A DNA stretch of 20,935 nucleotides. It comes from Phil1 sp964600045 (GTDB lineage Bacteria > Bacillota > Clostridia > Christensenellales > CAG-138). Positions within the stretch are counted from its first letter, which is position 1. Every line of letters starts with the position of its first letter. Shown here piece by piece: positions 16,016 through 20,935 of the stretch. The notes below the pieces were generated by a model. The model searched no databases. It was given only the letters and a program-made list of their open reading frames with translations, and was not told the DNA's origin. Location: positions 1-20,935 of the forward strand of contig CAZRHS010000029.1 in assembly GCA_964600045.1 (NCBI GenBank), given 5' to 3'. The position numbers and the translations under genes were made by a program.

Positions 16016-16129
16016 CATTTATAAATAGTGACCCGTTTTGATATCAAATGCTCGCCCCTCTGACATTTAATTAAAAGGTTTATCCATCCTTAAAAGGTAT
16101 CGAAGAATTCGTTAAACGGGACTCACTGC

Positions 16130-17452
16130 CTATTTCTCGTTAAGCAAAAGGCCGATATTCACAAGCACAACCGTCACAATCCACGAAAGAGGAAAGGCAT
16201 GGTAAAGCACAGTAAGCGCCGGATTTTCCTGAAAAACCGTGAAAATCCAGAAAATTCGAAATGCACAAGTACCAATCATAGTTGCAATTGCGGGATAAAG
16301 CGAATGCCCTCTGCCTCGCAGATAGCCCGCGGGGATTTCGTAGAGATTGCACAACGGCTCAAAAAAGAGAATACACATAACACGTGCCGAGGCACTTTCG
16401 ATTACCGCGGCATCAGAAGTAAACAGACCCGAGAAAAAGTCTCTGAATAAAACAATGGCAAAAATCGGGATCGAACTGCAAACTGTTGAAAGTGCGAGAC
16501 TTATTCCCGAAATTCGCCTGCACCTTTTCCTGTTTCCCGCCGCAAAATTCTGACCCGTAAATGTCGTCGCCGCCTGGCCAAATGCTGTAATGATGTAATA
16601 GGTAAAGTATTCGAAATTCATGGCAATCGTACTGCCCGCAATTGCCGTTTCCCCAAATGTATTAACGGATGCCTGCACAAAAATATTTGCAAAGCAGAAC
16701 ACCGCGCCCTGCACGGCAGCGGGTATTCCTGCCTTCAGTATCTCTCCCACATCGGATTGCAGTATGTACGGACGACAGATATGCAATTTCATGTCTTTTA
16801 CCAGGCGCCAAAGCACCAAAGCCGCCGAAAGCGCAGTTGATATTGCCGTGGCAGCAGCAACTCCCGCAACACCCATGCCAAGCACAGCAACAAAGAAGAG
16901 ATTCAATATGATATTTGCAACGCCCGATACAGTCAACGCAATAAACGGATAACGGCTATCGCCATGGGCGCGCAGGATCGCGGATGCAAAATCATAAAGC
17001 AGCAGAAACGGATATCCCATGAGATAGATTCTAAGATAAAGCGCCGCCTCACTCAAAATGGTGTTGGGTGTCTGTATCAATATTAAAAGCGGTTTGCAGA
17101 CAAGCTGTCCGAGTATGCAGCCGATAATGCCGATGACTACCGCCAGAAGAATCGCCGTCTGCACGGCTTCCGGAATTTTATCTGCTTCGTTCCGCCCAAT
17201 TCTGTTTGCAGCCAAGAGGTTTGCGCCGACGGCAAGTCCGGTTGAAACAGATACAATCAGCGCAATGATTTCAGCATTCGTTCCTACTGCCGCTAGCGCG
17301 TTTGTGTCGTTGAAAAGTCCCACTACGGCGGTATCAGCGGCATTGAAAAGCTGCTGGAGCATACTGCTTAAAGCAACAGGAACAGCAAACAAGAGTATTT
17401 TTCCCGCAAGCGGTCCATGAAGCATGTCAATGTTTTGACTTTTGATGTGCAT
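16130..17452 (-). CDS. MATE-family multidrug/cation antiporter
   Basis: The protein has 440 residues from the chosen start and about 12 membrane helices. It begins in typical MATE fashion with DMLHGPLAGKILLFAVPVALSSMLQQLFNAADTAVVGLF. The family's VGAN motif appears in GLAVGANLLAANRIG. The second half repeats the fold (IAGSTIAMNFEYFTYYIITAFGQAATTFTGQNFAAGN). MATE proteins export cationic drugs or metabolites in exchange for Na+ or H+. I take ATG 17452 as the start because AGGGGGAG (17462-17469, on the complementary strand) is correctly spaced; the frame stays open to an ATG at 17494, which would lie inside the promoter. It diverges from a LysR-type gene, which is its likely regulator. Confidence 0.92.
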   Translation of the reverse strand: MHIKSQNIDMLHGPLAGKILLFAVPVALSSMLQQLFNAADTAVVGLFNDTNALAAVGTNAEIIALIVSVSTGLAVGANLLAANRIGRNEADKIPEAVQTAILLAVVIGIIGCILGQLVCKPLLILIQTPNTILSEAALYLRIYLMGYPFLLLYDFASAILRAHGDSRYPFIALTVSGVANIILNLFFVAVLGMGVAGVAAATAISTALSAALVLWRLVKDMKLHICRPYILQSDVGEILKAGIPAAVQGAVFCFANIFVQASVNTFGETAIAGSTIAMNFEYFTYYIITAFGQAATTFTGQNFAAGNRKRCRRISGISLALSTVCSSIPIFAIVLFRDFFSGLFTSDAAVIESASARVMCILFFEPLCNLYEIPAGYLRGRGHSLYPAIATMIGTCAFRIFWIFTVFQENPALTVLYHAFPLSWIVTVVLVNIGLLLNEK

Positions 17453-17478
17453 GCAAATTTCTCCCCCTTCGATGCATC

Positions 17479-17507
17479 TTGCAATAATATACAAGCATTG
17501 TTATAAT
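17479..17507 (+). promoter_or_regulatory. LysR gene promoter overlapping the MATE promoter
   Basis: TTGCAA (17479-17484) and TATAAT (17502-17507) are 17 nt apart, with a start near 17514 and a leader of about 44 nt to the LysR ATG. Confidence 0.65.
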
Positions 17508-17527
17508 AGAAAAAGCGAATATTACAA
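17500..17527 (-). promoter_or_regulatory. Candidate MATE gene promoter, face to face with the LysR promoter
   Basis: On the minus strand TTGTAA (17522-17527) and TATAAC (17500-17505) are 16 nt apart. The -10 element shares bases with the plus-strand TATAAT, so the two promoters would compete for polymerase. Confidence 0.45.
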
Positions 17528-17557
17528 ATAGAAAGCATCGAAGATTGGAATAAAAAG

Positions 17558-18457
17558 ATGGAGAATCCTTTACTGAAATATCTTGCATTTGTTAAAACTG
17601 TTGAAAAAGGCAGTTTTACGGCGGCGGCGATAAGTATGAATTACGCTCAGTCTTCTGTCAGCAAAATGATTGCAGACCTTGAAAAAGAATGGGGCATGAC
17701 ATTGCTTGAACGAAGTAAGAGCGGCGTTTGCCTAACATCGTCCGGAGAGCAGATGCTCCCGTTCGTCCGAAAGCTTCTCAATGAATACGGCAACCTAGAA
17801 GGACAGATAAACCGAATGAACGGCCTTGAAACTGGCGTTGTTAGGATCGGCACCTTTTCAAGCATGGCAATCAACATTTTGCCAGATGTTTTTGCTCGAT
17901 TAAAAGCCGATTATGCGGGAATTGAGTATGAACTTTTGCTTGGCGACTATAACGAAATTGAAAACTGGCTTAATGAGGGACGCGTCGATTGCGGGTTTCT
18001 GCGTCTGCCAACCGTATCAGTCTTTGAAACAATTGAACTTATAAAGGACGAGTACAAGGTTGTCCTTCCTATTGAGCATCCGCTTGCCGAAAAGGAAACC
18101 GTGGAAATTGAAGAATTAGATAATATGCCGTTTCTGTTGCTTGAACACGGCGGCAAAACCGAGGTGTCCGATTTGCTCGAACACTATCATGTAAAGCCGA
18201 ATATAGCCTTTACCACCTGGGAAGATTTTGCCATTATGGCGATGGTGGAAAAAGGGCTCGGTGTCAGTATTCTGCCGGATATGATTTTGAGGCGCATTCC
18301 GTACAGGCTTGAAATTCGATCACTCGGAATTCCGTACTACCGCACAATCGGTCTGGCTTTTAAAGATAAAAAAAGCCTTTCCCCTGCTGTCACAAAGTTT
18401 GTTGAATATCTGCTTTTGTCTCTGCCTCATTTGGGTAGGAATATGTTGGAAAAATAG
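17558..18457 (+). CDS. LysR-family transcriptional regulator
   Basis: The 299-residue regulator has the normal LysR length. The N-terminal winged helix-turn-helix occupies about residues 4-62 (YLAFVKTVEKGSFTAAAISMNYAQSSVSKMIADLEKEWGMTLLERS). A linker helix and a periplasmic-binding-like effector domain (about 90-290) follow, containing GVVRIGTFSSMAINILPDVFARL and the effector-side HPLAEKETVEIEEL. Such proteins bind promoters as tetramers and respond to a small ligand. It is divergent from the MATE gene with overlapping promoters, the standard layout for a LysR regulator and its target. No strong ribosome binding site is seen upstream of the ATG (GATTGGAATAAAAAG). Confidence 0.93.
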   Translation: MENPLLKYLAFVKTVEKGSFTAAAISMNYAQSSVSKMIADLEKEWGMTLLERSKSGVCLTSSGEQMLPFVRKLLNEYGNLEGQINRMNGLETGVVRIGTFSSMAINILPDVFARLKADYAGIEYELLLGDYNEIENWLNEGRVDCGFLRLPTVSVFETIELIKDEYKVVLPIEHPLAEKETVEIEELDNMPFLLLEHGGKTEVSDLLEHYHVKPNIAFTTWEDFAIMAMVEKGLGVSILPDMILRRIPYRLEIRSLGIPYYRTIGLAFKDKKSLSPAVTKFVEYLLLSLPHLGRNMLEK

Positions 18458-18514
18458 AACGCTGAACGTTTGCCCGCATTGCAACAAGCTTAAATCTACC
18501 GCCCAATGGTATCT

Positions 18515-18713
18515 GCATTGACTGCAACCATTCATTTTTCGATTCGAAACATCTGTCAGCCTGAGCTTCGATATAGGTGTATACTTTATTAATTCCGGAC
18601 AAATCTGCATAAATAGATGCATCATTACTCCAGTGCTTATACAGTTCATGACACAATTCTCGAGTCATCTTTTTTAACCGGATCATTTGCATCATTATCC
18701 TTCGAATTTTCAT
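18515..18713 (-). pseudogene. Decayed GNAT acetyltransferase, N-terminal fragment
   Basis: The minus-strand frame reads MIRLKKMTRELCHELYKHWSND...YTYIEAQADRCFESKNE. This matches the first about 55 residues of a common GNAT subgroup. The expected next strand (of the type FAI-LDG-PIGE-LK) is only seen by switching frame: VAVNADTIGR lies in another frame around 18505-18535, followed by FKLVA in the first. The acetyl-CoA motif and the whole C-terminal half are absent, because the LysR gene end lies there. It appears to be a truncated, frameshifted remnant. The longer reading frame that runs on into the LysR gene on the opposite strand is not meaningful. Confidence 0.65.
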
Positions 18714-18839
18714 TCGTCAAACTCAAATATACTGTATCAGCACAAAAAGTCCACCATAATTCCGTCAAAATTACAGTAAACTTATGGCGGAGCGGGTGGG
18801 ATTCCCGGCGCCACTGGGGCAGTGTCACCGCCAGCCCTG

Positions 18840-18939
18840 NNNNNNNNNNNNNNNNNNNNNNNNNNNNNNNNNNNNNNNNNNNNNNNNNNNNNNNNNNNNN
18901 NNNNNNNNNNNNNNNNNNNNNNNNNNNNNNNNNNNNNNN
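18840..18939. other. Assembly gap of exactly 100 N inside the repeat array
   Basis: A run of 100 N is a conventional placeholder for unknown length. Both flanks belong to the 169-nt repeat unit, so the gap was most likely caused by collapsed tandem copies; the true length and copy number are unknown. Confidence 0.97.
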
Positions 18940-18944
18940 AATAT

Positions 18945-18969
18945 AAAAAGCCGCCGGATGGCGACTTTT
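18945..18969. terminator. Array hairpin, copy 1
   Basis: AAAAAGCCGCC-GGAT-GGCGACTTTT forms a stem with A/T flanks on both sides. On the minus strand it directly follows the tRNA-like CCA of array copy B. It is identical to the hairpins at 15990 and 19114. Confidence 0.7.
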
Positions 18970-18979
18970 CTACTTGGCG

Positions 18980-19106
18980 GAGCGGGTGGGATTCCCGGCG
19001 CCACTGGGGCAGTGTCACCGCCAGCCCTGGGAACTCGAAAAGCATTCACAGGATGCTTTTCACCCCTCTCGGGGACGTTCCCTTCGAATCCCTCCGCTCT
19101 TTTTTT
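18980..19106. ncRNA. Putative structured RNA or palindromic element with tRNA-Ser-like ends (copy B, complete)
   Basis: Nested perfect pairings are present. GAGCGG (18980-18985) pairs with CCGCTC (19094-19099), GGGATTC (18988-18994) with GAATCCC (19086-19092), and GGGAAC (19029-19034) with GTTCCC (19077-19082). Enclosed are hairpins 19037-19045/19053-19061 (9 bp) and CCCC-TCTC-GGGG (19063-19074), plus an imperfect hairpin at 19004-19024. A run of seven T follows (19100-19106), so a plus-strand RNA would end like an intrinsic terminator. The 19008-19022 stem, however, pairs better on the minus strand (G-U rather than A-C). Strand and expression are therefore undecided, and a non-transcribed mobile palindrome is the alternative. 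Confidence 0.5.
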
Positions 19107-19113
19107 GAAATAT

Positions 19114-19138
19114 AAAAAGCCGCCGGATGGCGACTTTT
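19114..19138 (-). terminator. Terminator of tRNA-Ser (array hairpin, copy 2)
   Basis: On the minus strand the hairpin AAAAG-T-CGCC-ATCC-GGCG-G-CTTTTTATAT begins 5 nt after the tRNA CCA end. It is the natural transcription terminator of the tRNA gene and is also part of the repeated unit. Confidence 0.75.
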
Positions 19139-19143
19139 CTACT

Positions 19144-19235
19144 TGGCGGAGCGGGTGGGATTCGAACCCACGTGCGGCTCATCACCGCAAACTGATTTCG
19201 AGTCAGCCCCGTTATGACCTCTTCGATACCACTCC
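19144..19235 (-). tRNA. tRNA-Ser (anticodon CGA), CCA encoded
   Basis: The minus-strand sequence folds as a class II tRNA. The acceptor GGAGTGG (19229-19235) pairs with CCGCTCC (19148-19154), followed by discriminator G and encoded CCA (19144-19146). The anticodon loop is CTCGAAA, giving CGA, which reads serine codon UCG. A long variable arm (TGCGG with CCGCA) and the T-arm GTGGG-TTCGAAT-CCCAC are present, as expected for tRNA-Ser. A promoter lies just upstream and a terminator hairpin just downstream. Its last 20 nt are duplicated in the adjoining array. Confidence 0.95.
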
Positions 19236-19251
19236 ACATTACTTTATACGG

Positions 19252-19268
19252 TGAGGCAAAGTGCCTCA
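19252..19268 (-). promoter_or_regulatory. Hairpin at the start of the tRNA-Ser transcript
   Basis: TGAGGCA (19252-19258) and TGCCTCA (19262-19268) form a 7-bp stem with a 3-nt loop, between the inferred start near 19272 and the tRNA. A further GAGGCAAA copy lies inside the promoter spacer (19292-19299). Confidence 0.5.
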
Positions 19269-19278
19269 GACAGGGTTC

Positions 19279-19307
19279 ATTATACTATCACGAGGCAAAA
19301 TGAGCAA
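19279..19307 (-). promoter_or_regulatory. tRNA-Ser promoter
   Basis: On the minus strand TTGCTC (19302-19307) and a perfect TATAAT (19279-19284) are 17 nt apart, 44 nt ahead of the mature tRNA 5' end. Confidence 0.75.
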
Positions 19308-19345
19308 GGATAAATTTGCCGGGCAACTGCGCCCCAATTTCTTTT

Positions 19346-19891
19346 CTATACACTCTTCATAATGCTTAACAGGGACTTTTCCAAAATTATCACAAAATAA
19401 TCGGCCGCTTTTTGAGGGTCGTGGCCCTTCTCATCCGTAAACTCGTCAATAAGAAGGCCGGCGATGGCCTCAGTATAAAAATGCGTCAGAAACTTCTTAA
19501 AGTCGTCTGCAACATTAACCCCAAGCCGTTGTTCGGTATTCTGAACAACCTTTCGCGTAATACCTATGAAATCAGCATAGAAAAAGCGCTTCATCTCATC
19601 CCTGCCCATGCTGTCGTATGCGCAGCAGAGCAGGTGCTTGTTTTCCCGCACATAGTTCATCACAAACAGCACAGCCTCGCGATAATCCACAAGCAGGTCA
19701 AACTGCTTTACCACCTCTATCGCCTCCTCCAGCATCCATTTAAGCAAAGAGTAGACATTCTCAAAGTGATAGTAAAATGTTTTGCGATTAATGCCGCAGT
19801 CCTCAATAATCTCACTGACGGTAATTTTAGACAGCGGCTTTTTCTCCATAAATCTTTTTAGTGATGCAGCAAGAGTCTTTTTTGTATTCAA
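19346..19891 (-). CDS. TetR/AcrR-family transcriptional regulator
   Basis: The 181-residue protein has an N-terminal TetR helix-turn-helix at about 5-50 (LAASLKRFMEKKPLSKITVSEIIEDCGINRKTFYYHFENVYSLL). The R-K-T-F-Y-Y-H-F recognition segment is characteristic. An all-helical C-terminal domain of the DhaS-like type follows (YVRENKHLLCCAYDS...FYTEAIAGLLIDEF). Such proteins usually repress neighbouring genes until a ligand binds. The start is TTG 19891; no strong ribosome binding site precedes it and no in-frame ATG lies nearby, so the first residues are uncertain. It is divergent from the broken kinase gene, only 62 nt away, whose intact ancestor may have been its target. Confidence 0.9.
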   Translation of the reverse strand: MNTKKTLAASLKRFMEKKPLSKITVSEIIEDCGINRKTFYYHFENVYSLLKWMLEEAIEVVKQFDLLVDYREAVLFVMNYVRENKHLLCCAYDSMGRDEMKRFFYADFIGITRKVVQNTEQRLGVNVADDFKKFLTHFYTEAIAGLLIDEFTDEKGHDPQKAADYFVIILEKSLLSIMKSV

Positions 19892-19953
19892 GGTTGTTAT
19901 TTCGTGTTATCATGAATGCGCTGAGTGGCAACTTTGAACCAGAGGTGTCCAAT

Positions 19954-20417
19954 ATGAAGTTCAACAATGTCTACTTTATCAATGGGACAGCGTATGCCGG
20001 AAAGTCCACCATGATCAAACTGCTCGCCGGCAAGTACGATGGCATCGCATGCGAAGAGAATTATCACGACAGGCAATGGTTATGCGCAACATCTGCTATT
20101 TACTGAATAACTTCCTGCACTGCACCGCGTATGAAAATGTCATTTTCTGTTGGGTGATGCATGAGCAGTCCATTATAGACGAAATCATCAGCAGGCTGGA
20201 CACCGATCATTGCAGGGTCATCCAAATTTCCCTGACGGTCGATGAACGAAATTTACGGAACCGTTTGTCGGCCGACATTGCACACGGGTTTCGAACCGCC
20301 GATGTTGTTGAGCGAAGTGTCGCAAGAATCAATCTGTATAAGGCCCTGGACACCATAAAGATTGACACAGGCAGCAAAACCATTCGTGAGATTGCCAATG
20401 AAATTCTGGCGCTTTGA
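19954..20417 (+). pseudogene. Broken P-loop nucleotide kinase-like gene (deletion plus frameshift)
   Basis: The first frame starts at ATG 19954 behind GAGGTG (19942-19947). It encodes MKFNNVYFINGTAYAGKSTMIKLLAGKYDG with a Walker A loop (GTAYAGKST, residues 11-19), then stops at 20104 after 50 residues. A second, overlapping frame (open 20049-20417) supplies what looks like the C-terminal half of a small kinase: YENVIFCWVMHEQSIIDEIISRLD...ISLTVDERNLRNRLSADIAHGFRTADVVERSVARINLY. It ends in IDTGSKTIREIANEI, which resembles a lid region and C-terminal helix. Members of this group are usually about 170-200 residues in one frame; here about 40 central residues appear lost and the frames do not join. 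A recombined chimera of two related kinase genes would look similar. Confidence 0.7.
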
Positions 20418-20479
20418 TACAGCGTTAAGCGGCAGTATAGGGCATGTCTTTCACCCGAAATGGACAGTGGGGAGGAAAA

Positions 20480-20920
20480 ATGAGAGAGCGAATTGTGGAC
20501 GAGGAAATCAAACTCATTCCTTATTACAGAAATGATGCGGTATCCTTTTTGTGGTACCAGGATTTGGATGTATGCAAGCAGGTGGACAACAGGGACGAAT
20601 CCTATGATCTGGAACTCCTGCATCGGATGTATGATTATCTCAGTTCTCATGGGGACTGTTATTATATCGAATACAGGGGAACCTTAGTCGGTGATGTTTC
20701 TCTGAAAGAGGATGCAGAGCTTGCCATTGTTGTCTGCAAAGAATACCAGAATCAGCATATCGGCAGACGGTGTATCCAAGAAATGATAAAGCTTGCCGCA
20801 GAAAAAGGCATGGACTCCGTAAAGGCAAATATCTATTCTTTTAATACGCAAAGTCAGCGCATGTTTGAATCGGTTGGGTTTTATAAAATCGATGAGGAGT
20901 GGTATCAATTTGACCTTTGA
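20480..20920 (+). CDS. GNAT-family N-acetyltransferase
   Basis: The 146-residue protein starts at ATG 20480, chosen because GGGAGG (20469-20474) lies just upstream; an in-frame start at 20444 lacks such a site. It shows the GNAT pattern: IEYRGTLVGDVSLKEDAELAIVVCKEYQNQHIGRRCIQEMIKLA, with the acetyl-CoA loop QNQHIG (90-95), and the C-terminal NTQSQRMFESVGFYKID (122-138). It resembles aminoglycoside/amino-acid-type acetyltransferases in layout, but the substrate cannot be inferred. It follows the broken kinase gene by 62 nt on the same strand. The gene is complete, ending 15 nt before the window edge. Confidence 0.9.
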   Translation: MRERIVDEEIKLIPYYRNDAVSFLWYQDLDVCKQVDNRDESYDLELLHRMYDYLSSHGDCYYIEYRGTLVGDVSLKEDAELAIVVCKEYQNQHIGRRCIQEMIKLAAEKGMDSVKANIYSFNTQSQRMFESVGFYKIDEEWYQFDL

Positions 20921-20929
20921 CCGGTCAAA
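20916..20929. promoter_or_regulatory. 14-bp perfect palindrome at the GNAT stop codon
   Basis: TTTGACCGGTCAAA overlaps the last codons of the GNAT gene and is fully self-complementary. It could be an operator for a downstream gene outside the window; there is no other evidence. Confidence 0.3.
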
Positions 20930-20935
20930 TATGAT

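Larger units (their letters stand above)
17467..17543. promoter_or_regulatory. 9-bp inverted repeat flanking the divergent MATE/LysR promoters
   Basis: CTTCGATGC (17467-17475) and its exact complement GCATCGAAG (17535-17543) bracket both promoters. This could be a pair of operator half-sites for the LysR protein. One arm overlaps the MATE ribosome binding site region. Confidence 0.45.
18785..19143. repeat. Tandem array of about 169-nt units attached to the 3' end of tRNA-Ser(CGA)
   Basis: Each unit starts with a copy of the last 20 nt of the neighbouring tRNA gene (plus-strand TGGCGGAGCGGG...GATTC), at 18785 and 18975. The true tRNA end is at 19144. The step from 18975 to 19144 is 169 nt. 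The first 55 nt of copy A (18785-18839) equal copy B (18975-19029), and 18940-18994 equals 19109-19163. Copy A is interrupted by the N gap; filling it with the sequence of copy B would need about 79 nt (or 79 plus multiples of 169). Each unit consists of a palindromic, foldable core of about 125 nt, then a T-run, then a terminator-like hairpin. No protein is convincingly coded here. Confidence 0.85.

Noticed and set aside
18390..18514. Extension of the GNAT fragment into the LysR gene on the minus strand
   Set aside because: It is antisense to the LysR C-terminus and loses all similarity to acetyltransferases after about residue 55.
18785..19143. CRISPR array
   Set aside because: Units are 169 nt and nearly identical throughout, with no variable spacers, and no cas genes are present.
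18784..19254. Open frame through the repeat array, N gap and tRNA (for example ...SGWDSNPRAAHHRK...)
   Set aside because: Its content is antisense tRNA-Ser and the repeat; such frames are a known artefact of translating tRNA genes.
19412..19861. Plus-strand open frame of 149 codons opposite the TetR gene
   Set aside because: The minus strand has an unmistakable TetR helix-turn-helix; the plus frame has no family resemblance.

Overview
The window looks like chromosome from an uncultivated gut-type Clostridia (Bacillota). The grounds are GGAGG-type ribosome binding sites with frequent TTG/GTG starts, a Gram-positive-type lipoprotein substrate-binding protein, the cdaA-cdaR c-di-AMP pair, and an AgrC/LytTR-style two-component system. 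A run of exactly 100 N at 18840-18939 shows that it is a scaffold, and the gap falls inside a tandem repeat. Species cannot be read from the sequence.

Left part (1-2755): the 3' end of an NhaC-like Na+/H+ antiporter and its terminator, then a two-gene operon. The first gene encodes a membrane protein made of two fused DUF1538 halves. The second, overlapping by 4 nt, encodes a protein made of two fused PII-like halves. Together they suggest cation/proton homeostasis under a PII-type sensor.

Middle (2756-9494): a complete oligopeptide/dipeptide-type ABC importer operon in the order binding lipoprotein, permease, permease, ATPase, ATPase. It has a strong sigma-A promoter, a leader of about 200 nt, and two stable hairpins between the binding-protein gene and the permeases. 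It ends at a terminator shared with the convergent minus-strand operon. That operon (13682 down to 9512) runs cdaA (diadenylate cyclase), cdaR (YbbR domains), a COG2509-type FAD protein and a GNAT acetyltransferase, with overlaps or 1-nt gaps throughout.

Right part (13900-20935): a GHKL sensor kinase and LytTR response regulator pair, then a more accessory-looking stretch. This holds a MATE exporter with a divergent LysR regulator, a decayed GNAT fragment, a tandem array of about 169-nt units built on a copy of the last 20 nt of tRNA-Ser(CGA), the tRNA gene itself, a TetR regulator, a broken P-loop kinase gene and a final GNAT gene.

The most unusual object is the tRNA-Ser-linked array. Each unit is highly palindromic, carries the tRNA 3' end like an attachment-site core, can fold into a branched RNA and is bounded by terminator-like hairpins. 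The same hairpin recurs after the LytTR gene 3 kb away.
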